NCBI RefSeq assembly: GCF_945859685.1
Contig: NC_079147.1
Span: forward strand, 60,356,946 to 60,420,945
DNA length: 64,000 nucleotides
Reading direction: 5' to 3'
DNA from: Eupeodes corollae
Taxonomy: Eukaryota; Arthropoda; Insecta; Diptera; Syrphidae
Shown here: piece by piece, positions 44,188-56,199 of the stretch
Position numbering within the stretch: position 1 is the first letter of the stretch
Layout: each line of letters opens with the position of its first letter
Program-made: the position numbers and the translations under genes
The notes under the pieces: model-generated
What the model saw: the letters and a program-made list of their open reading frames with translations, nothing else
Told to the model about the DNA's origin: nothing
Databases searched by the model: none

Positions 44188-45362
44188 CGAGGGGCGTTCA
44201 ATATATTCTCGGTACCGATATGAAGGAAAATGCGAATTCAATTTAAATTGTTTTTATTTTTCAATATAATCTCCCCTAACATCAATGCATTTGTTACATC
44301 TTGAGATAAGCTTTTTTAAACCCTCAAAAAAATAAGTTTCCTCTTTCCCTGTAAAATACCCATTTATTGCCGACTTGAGTTCTTCATCATCCGAAAATCT
44401 TTTTCCACGAAGACACTTTTTCAAATCCGGAAACAGGAAGTAATCACTAGGGGCAAGGTCTGGACTATAGGGTGGATGTTGAATTTCTTCAAAGCCACAA
44501 TCTCGCACAGCAGCCTTAGAAACTCGCGCCGTGTGAACAGGAGCGTTGTCATGAAGAAGCAATACACCCGCTGCGAGTTTACCCCGTCTTTTCTTTTTAA
44601 TTTCCTCCCGCAAATTATGCAAAGTGGAAGCGTAGGATTTGGCATTGATGGTTTCACCTTTTTTTTTTGTACTCAATGAGTAAGATCTCCTTTGAATCCC
44701 AAAAAACTGTGGCCATGAGCTTCCCGGCAGTCGGAGTGACTTTGAACTTCTTCGGGGGGTTTGTTCCTTTTTTATGCCACTGCATGGACTCTTGTTTGCT
44801 TTCAGGGTCATAGTGGTGAACCCATATTTCGCCCCCAGTAACAATCCGATGCATAACACCGTCCGCGTTCTCACTACACATCTCCAAAAGCTCTCTACAG
44901 CATGCGATTCTCACTTTTTTCTGAGGCGCTGTGAGCATTTGTGGCACCCACCTTGCACTGACCTTTGAAAGGTTAAGATGGTCATGAAGAATGGTGTGAA
45001 TGGTACCAGTCGAAAGCTTGGTGATCTCTGCCATCATTTTCACCTTTATTCGGGCATCCTCCAGAACAAGTTTTTCGACTTCTTTGATGCTTTCTCCCGT
45101 ACAAGCACTAGCCGGGGCGCCGGAGCGGGGGTCGTCTTCAATGCTCTCTCTGCCTCTCTTGAACTCACTTGACCACTTTTGCACAGTTGATAATGAAGGT
45201 GCGGAACCCTGGTAAACTGCCACCATTTCTTCATGAATAGTTTTTCGACTTTTTCCTTGCTTAGTGAGAAATTTAATTACAGCGCGATGCTCAATTTTCA
45301 CCATCATCGTCTCAGTTGCCATTATGATTCTGTTTAAATAGAGATTTAACGGTAAATAATAA
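44188..45362 (-). mobile_element. DD34D mariner, truncated upstream of its transposase
   Basis: The left end cgaggggcgttcaatatatt follows TA (44186-44187), as in mariner terminal repeats. The matching right end is missing; the element stops about 40 bp upstream of the transposase Met. The sequence then passes at about 45362 into a MITE whose own left end is also missing, which points to a deletion across the junction. Confidence 0.82.
44254..45322 (-). pseudogene. mariner (DD34D) transposase, frameshifted and missing its first catalytic Asp
   Basis: Starts MATETMMVKIEHRAVIKFLT with the mariner helix-turn-helix region (KTIHEEMVAVYQGSAPSLST). It passes through the WVPQMLT linker motif to the catalytic core. 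The first catalytic position, normally TGDETW, reads TGGEIW here, so the Asp is Gly. The second is LLHDNAPVHTA and the third PYSPDLAPSDYFLF, with 34 residues between the two Asp. A frameshift in an A/T-run at about 44660 separates FWDSKEILLIEYKK from the second half (KKGETINAKSYAS). It could not be active. Confidence 0.9.
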
Positions 45363-45364
45363 TC

Positions 45365-45797
45365 ACACTACGAACTGCGAACTGTGGATGTTCGCATATT
45401 TTGACTTTTCTTTCACATGAGCTTTATTTCTGTTCGCAAACAGGGACGAATTGTCAATTTATAATTACCCTTTTCAACAAACAAAACAAGATTGTTATAA
45501 ATTTGAGGTTAAGTTGAGCGCGAACAATTTATTCGTTGCAGTGTGGATGGTATGTGGAACGCGAATAGAGTTTGACAGTTCGTAGCAACCACACGGCAAT
45601 TCGTTACTACCAAATTTTTCTTACAAAATTGTGTTGTTTTAAAGAACAAAATGAAAATTTTATTATCCTTCTATAATTGTCAATTGGTTTCTTATAATTG
45701 AAATGTGTTTTTGTTTGAAATTGACTTTTTGACATGTGTAAAATCACGTTTGTTGGTCCATTCGTTAATTCGTTGTTCGATCTCACGTGCAAGGCCT
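45365..45797. mobile_element. TTAA-type MITE, subfamily 2, copy 2 (left end missing)
   Basis: Matches 32421-32812 and keeps the 60-bp block lost there (with gcgcgaacaatttattcgt). The right end tctcacgtgcaagg is followed by TTAA at 45798-45801. The first dozen bases are lost at the mariner junction. Confidence 0.7.
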
Positions 45798-46567
45798 TTA
45801 AAACGAAAACAAAATTGAAATGTGCTGTCATTTATTATTTTAAAACTCTTATCCTTTCTTATTTTAAGCGTGATTTCTACCACTTTTATGCCAGTTTTTT
45901 TTTTAAGTTAAAAATAATTCAAATGTCAAAAATATGCTCTAAATTGTCTGCCAACACACCAGTGAAAACTGTAAAACTGTGTTTAAATTGTAATTGTAAC
46001 TTCAGCTATTTTTTTAAATTCTCTTGGTTTCACTTTATTAAAAGATACGAGAACATCAATACCTATCCCCTCAAAAGAATTTCTTATTTACCGTCCTACA
46101 TATATTTTATTAGAAAAAAATAAACATCTGGAAAGCTGCTCGCAGATAATAAACCATCCAAGTTTAATTATTGTAAAGATCTGTTTAGCCTATTTAATCT
46201 TAACTTTGATTCCATCGAAGAACTTAATTTCATTTCTGTCATAATCTTTTTTCAGCATCAAATGTCATTTTATTGAATAAGTGCGTTCAACCGAAAAAAA
46301 CTGACAGGTGTCTTATAGTGCTGGTGTTACCAATATAGAAAGCTCTAGTTCGATCACTTTCTATTTCCAACTCCCACGTTTAAAGTAAATTTGGTTTCGT
46401 TAAGTTATTTATCAATACACTTGTACTAAAATTCTTTCGTTGATTCAAACGATCCATCGATGCACTCTAGCACATCATGTACGTGCGTCAAAGTCCGATA
46501 AATGGATTCCCAAATTTATATATTTCTGTTTTTCACTTTTTAATGTAAATTAAATAATTTTTAGAGC

Positions 46568-46855
46568 ATGAACACAAAGAATTGTGTGATGGCGCTGTAT
46601 GCTGTTGCTGTTACTGGTTTAATATTAACGTATAAAGTTACGAGTGTTGATGCGGTGCATTTTACTTCAGACAGATCGATCGAAATCGGACCGCACAACA
46701 CCAAAGAAACATACAAAAATGAACACCAATATGGCCGGGTGTTTGGCGTTGCGGTGCCAGCTAACGCGGGTGGCGTTATATCTCGTTTTTTTTTCGGTCC
46801 GATGATCGCATTGTTAATCAAAATCACAAAAATAATAAAAAGTGTAAATAAATGA
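46568..46855 (+). CDS. Candidate small secreted protein, 95 residues
   Basis: I do not recognise this gene. The frame runs from Met (46568) to TGA. Residues 1-29 (MNTKNCVMALYAVAVTGLIL, then TYKVTSVDA) look like a signal peptide or N-terminal anchor. The middle is polar (DRSIEIGPHNTKETYKNEHQ). The end has a Gly/Ala stretch (GVAVPANAGG) and a hydrophobic, Lys-rich tail (GPMIALLIKITKIIKSVNK) that could form a cationic helix. A splice-acceptor-like tract (aatttttag) ends four bases before the ATG, and AATAAA-type words follow the stop. Codon use is less AT-driven than the surroundings and no transposon similarity is seen. A T-run near 46788-46796 could hide a frameshift. It may be one exon of a larger gene or a chance frame. 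Confidence 0.4.
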   Translation: MNTKNCVMALYAVAVTGLILTYKVTSVDAVHFTSDRSIEIGPHNTKETYKNEHQYGRVFGVAVPANAGGVISRFFFGPMIALLIKITKIIKSVNK

Positions 46856-46859
46856 AATA

Positions 46860-49485
46860 AAAAAGAAAAAGAAAATGATGTTATGCTATGGCCCATGCTG
46901 ATGTTGTGGATGAGGTTAATTTACATATTAAGTGGTAGACAATTCAAATAACAAAAAGCGTTTTTACAGATTGATGATGACCGGCAACAGCAGCGCCACA
47001 ACGGTAATTAATATAAATGGTCAAGTGGAATATAAGCGTAATTAAGTTGAAGTTGAAAGTGAAATTTATGTTAATTCTTAAATTTAATTTCCTTGAACAT
47101 TTTATTGTATATTTTTAAAATATCTATTCTGTAAACTTTACCTTCTTTTGTGTAAGTTGCGGTGCGGTGTAACAAATTGTTCTTTTTGGATTCAATGGCT
47201 GCTCATCGCTACCGCCATCTGATGGCAAAAGATATAAATCTCAACTGCAGCACAACCTAATGCGCAGCAAATTTAGCTAAAAGATGTGGAAGGAAGTAGT
47301 CTTGTATATTTTCTACTCTTAAAGTTGAGTATCTTTGTTTTCCTGAACGGTTTTTGTGGATTGTAGCAACTCAACTAGCACTGCCACAGTCAACAGAAGC
47401 TCATAAATAAGGTCGACGAACGGGGTCATTTGGGGGCTGATGTTTGCTTTGTGGGTGGAAATTAGATTTTCACTTTGTTTCCATCATTGTGCTTGATGGT
47501 TAGGTGCTAGGCGTTACAAATGCAAGACACTGTACTGCACGCTCCCAAGCGGAAAAGATTGAAGACTCTTCAGTTTCCCGTGAGATGGAGCTAAGGAGAG
47601 AACCATACTCAGATTTCAATCACAATGGCTGACCTTATCAGTGGCATCCGCAGCAGCGCCGCCACCGACACCGCCACCGCGTTCGATATGCTTTGGTGTT
47701 AGCATGTAGTCATTAACAAACCGAAAATTATTTATTGTTAAGATGTGCTCATAAGTTATCTTTTCGATGCACGTCCGACATGATTGTGTGAAGTGAAAAT
47801 ATAATTTATTTGCGATTTAGGAAGGAAAGTAAAAATTTTTATAGCTTGATGATTTACGTGACGGGTAGACCCTTAAGCCTTAACTTAAGCAGGGTTTTAT
47901 TTTACACATGTACCAATGCATTAAATTGTTTTTTTTTTTTGTTTTTGAAAATTGGTTGCATTTGGTAAATGAGCTCTTTGTTTTGTGTATGATTGACGAT
48001 TGTTCCGCATCATCAACCAGATGCTCAAAGAACATCAAAGAGTCGTGGCGTCGTCGTCGTCGCGTTGCTTCGTAGCGTCACTCGTGTTCGGTAAAAGATG
48101 ACAACGCATGCGGCGCAATGGCACTGAAGATGAATATTTGGTATGGAATAACGATTTTGACAGATGATGATGGGTATTTAATGTGATAAGTCTGAAAGCT
48201 GCGGATATTTTTTAAGTTGTTTATACAACTTTCTTTCTCTGATGTATGCGCGACTTGCAGCGGCGAATAGTTAAGTTAGATGCACTGAAAATTCATTCAA
48301 GTATACGTTTACAAAATGAAAATAAAGAATATGCAGATGAAAGACTTAATAATTCCATATTTAATTAATTGGATAAAACATTGAAAAATTTATTAACGGA
48401 TGTGATGAAAAAATTAGACTTTTGTTTTTCTTTTGAATTAGTCTCACTTAGTTACATTTAAAGAGGATGTGAGTTACTTAAGAGCTTATTTTGTATTGAT
48501 TAAATTTGGAATATTGTATGGGTACGTGTTGAAATGTATATTGTAACGGTTGTTTTTTTAGACGTGTGGTTTTCAATCTGGCAATACTTCTTTCAAGTAT
48601 TTTTGACAGATGTCACTTGATTTATCCTCAGTGCGAAAATCGTGCAAATTTATCACAAAAATAATGGTTCGGTTCGTAGGACACCAACGAAACAATCAAG
48701 TTACTGAAAGAAACTTTTAGTGATCACATTATCTGGGTTCGTCATAAGCCTATGTGGCGTGGTCTATAAGCTCGTGTGATCCAACCGCAAATTTGTCCGC
48801 CAATAAGCCCGAGAAGTTTGACGCCTTGGAAGATAATATTCGGTGCGTTATTGCTGACATGCGGCCCCGACTGCTGCATAAAGTAGATGAAAAGTAGCTG
48901 GATTTATTATAAACATAAATTCCATAACATTACCCGTGTCTTTGTTGGAAAATCTATCCATAGTATAGTAGGATATTACACGAATAACAAAAACAATATC
49001 CATAGTATGAACACTAGCGATAAGAGTTAGAGTAGAATCTTACAAGGGATGGGTTTTTGACATTTGTACAAGTCTCGAATAGATCAATAGATTTCGTTCT
49101 CAAACTTTGGTACGATTGATATTGCATTCGTATCTCGATGGCTGTGTTCGTTGAGTAGTTGTGCATTTGGAGACTGGTGTTTTCCCTTGGGAAAAAAATC
49201 AATTTATTACTGTTGAAAAATCTGGATACTGCAGATCGTTTTGTTGGCAATTTCTCACTGTACTATATATGGAATACCAAAAAAACGCACTTATTAATTT
49301 ATATGCGTTTTGTTTCTTCTTCAAAATTACACTTTTAAAAAAATACCCTTTAGATCAAAAGATGTATTAATACAATTCATAAAGATTTGTTTCTATTTAA
49401 AGAGCATGGAAAATTCTATATAGAAGGTTGACTTAGAAGCCAAATAAATGGGAGGAGGTACAACTTAGAAACTTTAAACTGGCAA
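46860..49485. other. Non-coding stretch with GC-rich trinucleotide patches
   Basis: No supported gene. Patches such as gccgccaccgacaccgcc (47660-47677) and gtcgtcgtcgtcgcg (48050-48064) interrupt AT-rich DNA, and gctaccgccatctgatggca lies near 47209. They may be regulatory or simple repeats. Frames at 49014-49370 lack motifs. Confidence 0.45.
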
Positions 49486-49499
49486 TTGAGATATTATGG

Positions 49500-50019
49500 T
49501 AAGAAACTTGTTATCATAGCTTGGTACCTTAATCCATACACTGTAACAGTTGCTTGCAATCATTTTTCATATTTATGCCGCCTTCGATTTGAAAATAAGG
49601 CCGACTTCCAAAAATTAACCATATTTGTTTATAATAAGCTCAAACTTAAGCGGATTTTTGAAACCCTTAATATGCGAAGACAGAGCGTGAGCGCTAGGAA
49701 AGGGAGAAGGTCAAATTGGTTTTGAATTCTTAAAATGTAATGATTTGGAAAAACAGAGCTAGGGCATTCCACATTCGATGTGCGGTTAAAAAAAGAATCT
49801 CTATAAATTGAGAAAAGAAATTGAGCTCAAGGTTAAACTGATGCGCATTCCTAGAAATACGAGTATTATTGTTTTTAGGGGGGAATGCAACTGGCTAATT
49901 CGATAGAACACTGTTTATAAAAATATCGGTAGAACAGAGAATCTAAAATCCAAGATGAGAAGCTGAGAATGCTATTGTCAGCGAAGCAGGTAAGGTAAGG
50001 CAATTTTCTCCATAAAATC
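49500..50019 (-). mobile_element. Jockey-like LINE B, 3' end fragment
   Basis: The complement of 49740-49830 gives a broken version of the family's C-terminal tail (RDSFFSRT-RMWNALP type, here in shifted frames around aaccgcacatcgaatgtgga). It is separated from an RT piece of the same family (51620-51700) by a plus-strand LINE. Confidence 0.6.
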
Positions 50020-51605
50020 TAAATGCACCGGACTTGACAATATTCATCCTGACTTTATTAAAATCCTCCTACACTTCATACTTTCCCACATAACACACAT
50101 ATTCAACACCATTTATGACATCTACATATCCCATCCTATTTAAGACACCGAAAATCATCCCCATCCTAAAAAAAGGAAAGAAGAAGGAATATAGACCGAT
50201 AGCTATCCTATCTAAAGTTTTTGAAAGTCTGATAAGTAACCAGATCAAATATTTTATTAAAGACAAGAAATTATTGAATCCTTTGCAATATGGATTTCGA
50301 TCTGGGCATAGTTGTGTTTTATCTTTACTCAATGTTTCTGATGACATAAGACATGCTTTAGACAATAAATTTACAGCTGTGATAACCTTACTTGACTTTT
50401 CAAAGGCATTTGACTTGTGAACCATAATCTTTTCTGTGATAAATTGACGACAATATTTAGCTTCTCTGACACAACTAAAAAAACTTACTCATATTTGACT
50501 AGTCGTATGCAAGCCATGTCTTGTAATGGTAGAATGTCCTCATTATTCCCTGTTAATAATGGTGTTCCTCAAGGACCAATCCTTGGACCTTTACTGTTTT
50601 CATTGTTCATTAATAATCTGCCCTCTGTTTTGTCTTACTGTCAGTTTAATATATGATGTCTAATTATATGTTAGTTTTCCTGAGATGATGCTTAAGGATG
50701 CAATATCTAAAATGAACATTGACTTACAGGCTATAAACGATTGGTCTACACGGAACTGACTTAAACTCAATCCTGATCAAACGAATGCTCTTCCAATTTC
50801 AATAAACTAACCCAGATAATTGCCCTCCCGTTATGTTGAATAATTGTATTATTGAATATGTTGCCCAAGTAAGAAATTTAGGTTTGGTCTTCAACAACAG
50901 GTTAACTTGGAAAACCATGTCGATACAGTTGTGTCAAAGATTTATGCTTCACTTAGAGGACTTTCTGTTACTGAACCCGTACTACCTACCCATATTAAAT
51001 TAAAGCTGGTAAAAGCACTTATCCTACTTATAATAACATACGGATGTGAGCTATTTGCTGATCTTCAATCAGCTCACAAACTAAAGGTGGGATTTAATGC
51101 AATAGCTCGGTTTGTTTTTAACCTACGTAGGTTCGATAACGTCTCTTTTCAAGCTCTTCAGCTTTTCAATTGCGATCTGGTAGCTTTCTTCAAATATCGT
51201 TCTTGCGCAGGCAATTTTTCGTTCATACTGTTAGACTGCGGAATAACCTTCCCAGTCACATGAGGTCTAGAACCGAAACGGAAAGTTTCAAGCAATTTGT
51301 TTTGAATATTTCTCAAACATGAACTGAACATACTTTTAAATTAATCATTTTCAATTTTATTTTCCTTGCGTCTTGATTCAGATAACTTTTAATTAACATG
51401 TGTTTTTTTTGTTCTAAAATGTTTAATTCTTAATTGTAGTCCATTTTTAATGTATATTTAATTTTAACTAATTTTTTGTTAATTTTGCTGTCACACGTTT
51501 GTAAATATATCTTTTGCTAATTGTATCTTAAATCAATGTTTTATATCCTGTACTATTTATAAGCTTAACTTGATGTACAGCTGACATAAAAATAAATAAA
51601 TATCA
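50020..51605 (+). mobile_element. CR1/Jockey-like LINE D, 5'-truncated, broken
   Basis: Plus-strand RT in order: GLDNIHPDFIKILL, then IIPILKKGKKKEYRPIAILS, LQYGFRSGHSCVLSLLNVSD, AVITLLDFSKAFDL followed by a stop (motif A), VNNGVPQGPILGPLLFSLFI (motif B), a damaged motif C region (50640-50760), and the connection region with VSKIYASLRGLSVTEPVLPT and LILLIITYGCELFADLQSAH. The end has cctacgtaggttcgataac, then a reading close to RNNLPSHMRSRTETESFKQF. The 3' tail is aaataaataaat (51592-51603). Stops and frameshifts throughout. Confidence 0.82.
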
Positions 51606-51619
51606 AATATCATCACCAA

Positions 51620-51700
51620 TGGAAAATAGCTTAAAAACCGTTTTGCCGTTCATTAAAAAGCATTTGGTATTTAAGGTATTTCTTGAGCTGATAGTGTATT
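51620..51700 (-). mobile_element. Jockey-like LINE B, short RT fragment
   Basis: The complement reads LKKYLKYQMLFNERQNGF, matching LKKYLEERELLNERQHGFRS at 57640-57700. With 49500-50019 it suggests LINE D landed inside a LINE B copy. Confidence 0.6.
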
Positions 51701-51949
51701 ATTGACTTGACAATTGACAAGGCTTGAAAAGAAGCGGCGCGGCGCAAATGCGATCGGTCAAAAATTCAAATGCTGTTTTTCGCTCGGAATGTGTGGTTTC
51801 ATTTCACTTTTAACATTATATTAAACCACCATTACTGTGAGTAGAATTATCAATAGTTCTTGGACATCAGTGTTTTTTTCCAACAGATCATATTTTTCAA
51901 CCCAGGTTATAAAATGCCACTACAATCCTTAGTGCAAGATGTTCACTAT

Positions 51950-54526
51950 TTTGTTGTGAATTTTAATAATTTCAATGCATTATTCATAGCATAGTTTGTC
52001 AAATTTGAAAAAATGAAAACATCAAAAGAAAAGTCACAGCTGCCAAAAAAGCGATCCCTGAAAATCAAACCTCTTGGAAAGTACTTTAGACCAGATCCCT
52101 CTTTACCACTGGGCCCAGGCCCAGGGCCCCCCAATCACCAGAGCCTCCAAATTGCTGAAACATCACTTAATTTCGATACAATTTTAGATGCATAAAGTAT
52201 AATCAGAATTCGTACGTTCCTTGCTGAACAATTTAAATCACATTCCCTGGGAAATTATATTAAAATTAAAACAGAAATATGAATAACTAACTTTATTTTA
52301 TTTAACCCTTATGACGTTCATCTATGCTCTCCAAGTGGATGTAGCTATTGAAAACACTTCAATCAAATAATTATTTCACATGATAGAAGTTCTGCCCATA
52401 GACAATCTATGACGACCTACATAGCACGAACAAAAGTAACAGGTAGAGGAGATACTGAATTAATATCACAACATCAAAATGAAGTAAGTTACTGGAGAAA
52501 TCTGTTGGAGTGGAGCTGATTGTAGCTGTCGTAAAGTTTTCAGCTTCGCGAGGGCTTACATTTCGCGTTGACAATGAGATCTTCTTCCAATAACAGGAAT
52601 TATTTGGGATGCATTGAGTTGCTTAGCGAGTTTGACCCGTTTCTCGCAGATCATTTAAGCAAATTTAGAAATATGACCAGGAAGTGGTCATGCGTTTTAT
52701 CTTTCAGCAAATATCCTTAATGAATTTATTCATATCATGGAAAGACAGGTTTTGAATACTATTGTAAAAGAAGTCGAAATGGCAAAGTATTTTTCAATTA
52801 GCCCGTTCTGTCCCATGTTGATCAACTAACATTTATTATTCGTAACTTAAAAGATCCCGAGCCTGTTGAAAGGTTTTAGACTTTATTCCAATTAACGAAC
52901 ATAGATCTGATTATTTAGGATAAACCATACTGAAGTTTTTGGAGGATCATGATATTTCGGTAAAAGTTTACATAGGACAAAGTTACGAGAAAGCAGCTAA
53001 TATATCAGGTATTTTTTCTGGTTTGCAGGCAAAAATAAAAGAAAAATGTAAATTTGTGTCTCAGAAGAAGAAACCAAATGTCTTTGACATTATTCAAAAA
53101 TTTGTTTGGTATGTTCTCATCGATGGAGTGTATTGACAGCTCGTTTAGGTCCAAACAAAGTTTTAAAAAAAGTCTTTCTCAAACAAGATGGTCGGCGCGA
53201 GCTGATACACTAAGCGCTTTATATAAAGGTCATCAAGGAATTGAAGAAGCTTTGTTTTATGTTTATCGCGAACGATTTAGGACAGGCACAAGAGGCAAGA
53301 GAGGAAGCAATAAGTCTTTGAAAAGATATGTCCAAGCTTGAATTTACCATACTTACAGAGTATTGAAACTCTGTATTGCAAAGAATTAATAAAACAAGTA
53401 CTTTACTTCAAAAACAAAATAATACCCTGGATGTTGCATACATTTTGCTGAGTGCAATAGATGAATTTACATATAATTGGTCTCAGGACAATTTTCATAA
53501 CTTCCATCAGCCAGACAAAAAAACCCGGATTCCGAATATAAGGACCTTTCTGGAAGGATGAGGTGGAGAAGCTAACGCCAGACTATTTTGACGGCTCTGG
53601 CCCCTCAAAAATTCTGACTGAGAAAGAAAGATTTAAAATTAAACCCTTTCTTCCCATTGCCGACTCTTTAAGCGTTCATTTGGAACAGCGTCTACGTTCG
53701 TATACGAAGATTGGCCGACGGTTTGACTTTTTTGTCGATTAAAAAATCTGAATTCAGAAGACTTAAAACTGCAAATCTTTAGCTAAATTTAACACCGAAG
53801 ATGTGAAAGGAGATGAACTACATGATGAATGCCAGAATTGAAAAGACTCTTGAAAATTAGTCGAAACGAAAATGAAAAAAACTGACAACATTCTAGAGCT
53901 TAATAATTTTTAAAAACTAATAAAATCGAAGATGAATTTCCAATGTTTAAATTGCACTATTCTTAAGTATGATGGTGACCAATTACAGTGGGTAACGTTC
54001 CTTCTCTTAACCAAAAACGAACTCAGAACTACAATGATTCAAGAAAGATTGACATTTTTTTCGCTGTTGTCAATCGCAAGCAACATCCTCAGAGGCATTG
54101 ATTTAGAAGATGTGATCAATCACTTTCCTAATCTCAAATCAAGAAAAAGACCCCTTCAATAAATATTCTTTTCTTTTACCTGAAACAAAAAATAGTCTGT
54201 GTCTCTAAATTACATTCTCAATAACTTATTTAATTGTCTGTTATTAAAATTTTGTTTATTTTTGAATTTTCATACGAAATATTTATTTTTTGTTTTTATT
54301 TTTACATTATTTATGTTTGTGTTTTAAATACTGCAATAACTATTTATCTTTTTAATGAATTAAAAAAATGAATTTATTTAAAAAATTAAAAGAATAAATA
54401 TCAATTCAAAGTTATGTGCTTTATTCTGTATACCTTTATTACACAGCATATCATTTTTATTTAATCATACAAGGGCCCCATTTTCGAAAAGTGCCCAGGG
54501 CCCCCATAAGGCTAAAGACGACCCTG
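51950..54526 (+). mobile_element. hAT transposon remnant (ZMYM1/DUF4371 type)
   Basis: Plus-strand transposase in many frames. Pieces in order are LPKKRSLKIKPLGKYFRPDP (52030); SGHAFYLSANILNEFIHIME (about 52690); VLSHVDQLTFIIRNLKDPEP (52815), where the catalytic-region residues before it are lost; EDHDISVKVYIGQSYEKAAN and ISGIFSGLQAKIKEK; SLSQTRWSARADTLSALYKG (53180); and a C-terminal dimerisation part with NELRTTMIQERLTFFSLLSI and RGIDLEDVINHFPNLKSRK (54010-54140). The right end (gcccagggcccccataaggc, then taaagacgaccctg, to 54526) is of the kind that ends this hAT group. The left end was not found. Inactive. Confidence 0.82.
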
Positions 54527-56190
54527 CTTTAGACATCGTCCCTGTATCTCACAAATGACGTATAATATCTGCTATCAGAGCTCGGAAAACTAATTTGCTA
54601 AACTAGCCTTAGTATTTTTTTACTTTACTTTTAAACAAACCAAGTTTCGTTCGTAGTTTTTAAAATATTGCCGTTAAGTTACATTACAATTAAATTAAGT
54701 ACTAGTTGAAAGCTTTTATATATTACCTCATTCATATCTTTATACTCCAAAAATATTTATTGTTCTGTGAAAGTTATTATTTGTATGACTTTTTGTTTGC
54801 AAAAACTTGTTTAACCATCAGAACTTGGCAATCTTCTGCCGAATAGTGATGCAAATTCTCATCTAAAAATTTAACCCCTTTAAGTTATTTCTTTGTTTGG
54901 GATTCTTAATTCGTTTCAAGTCCACATTATGCTAATAAAGCAAAAGATAATCACAGCTTTAAAAGTCATTGCTTAAATTAAGACTTCTATATGCGTCATA
55001 GATCCAGATTCATCCAAAATTATACCACAGCAGAGTGTGGCAGCTTTTCAGTCATAAACTTACTAAAAATGTGATTGACCTTTCAATCATGTTTTGAACT
55101 ACTTTAAAATTAAAAATACAACATAGCATTACGGTTGAAAGTCGCTTAGATATGAGAATTACAAAAAAAAATGGCTTACAAAAGAATAAACTTGAATAAA
55201 CATTTATTTTTCTTCTTAACTACTTTCATATTCAAAACAATCAACACAAATGCATCGAGAAGTTGCATTTTTGAAAGCAAAGATCCATAATCAATCATTA
55301 TTCTGATGCCCTTCTACAAAATTTCATTTATTTATTTCTTTTTTTCTAAGGCAACAAATGTTTTTTGTTTGCACTTACAATTTTAAATGTAAAGCTTTAA
55401 GGTAAGGTATTCAAGAACCAGCTCTATAAATACACAAACGCTTTCTCATTGTTGTTTTTCAGAATCAGAAGTATGACAAAGCAAAGCACTTAGATGAAAC
55501 TGATACAAGCCTAGAGTAGAGTAGAGTTGGCATATCAGAGTTATCAATCTAAATATTTTTTTAAGTTTATTTTTTGAAATGATTAATATCTTATTTTATT
55601 TAAGTTTAAGAATACAAAATAAAACTAGGTCTCACATTTTCCCATGGCCAAATTGAGTTATATTCAAGTCGTACTTCTTATGCATACTAATTGCCGTAAT
55701 TAGCGCCTTTCCAATTATAAGTTTTTGTTATAATTCAGTTTTAAAAATATAATTAGAGATAATATCTCTAAAGAATTAAATCATAATATTTAAATTTGTA
55801 ATTAGAATACTATTGTTTAATTATCCTACGTGTATAATTTTGTGATTAATATAGCTATTACAACTGGCTGAGTTTGTTTTTACAGTTTTATAAATTAACA
55901 ATAATTTTTATTTTTAATAAACCTTACGATGATGATTAAGGGATCAGAAATTTAAAAGTTTAACTTATTATTGCTGAAATTCAACCCTAATTTAGGAATT
56001 GGATGGAAGAGTCTTAGGTGATTTTCTTAAAATTAAATATTTCCATGGAAGTAAGTTGACAAAAAAATACGCCTCAGTGAACTTTCAAGTTCTTCCAAAT
56101 CTTGTATTGTTTGCATCTTTTAATTTAAATAGGATTTTAATAAGTGTTTACTGAATCAATAGAAATATGGAAGAATTAAAATAAGTAGTT
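54527..56190. other. AT-rich non-coding stretch
   Basis: No supported gene or repeat structure. Confidence 0.5.
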
Positions 56191-56199
56191 AAACAGGTG

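Noticed and set aside
44421..45234. Overlapping frames on both strands within the mariner
   Set aside because: Shadows of the broken transposase in other frames.
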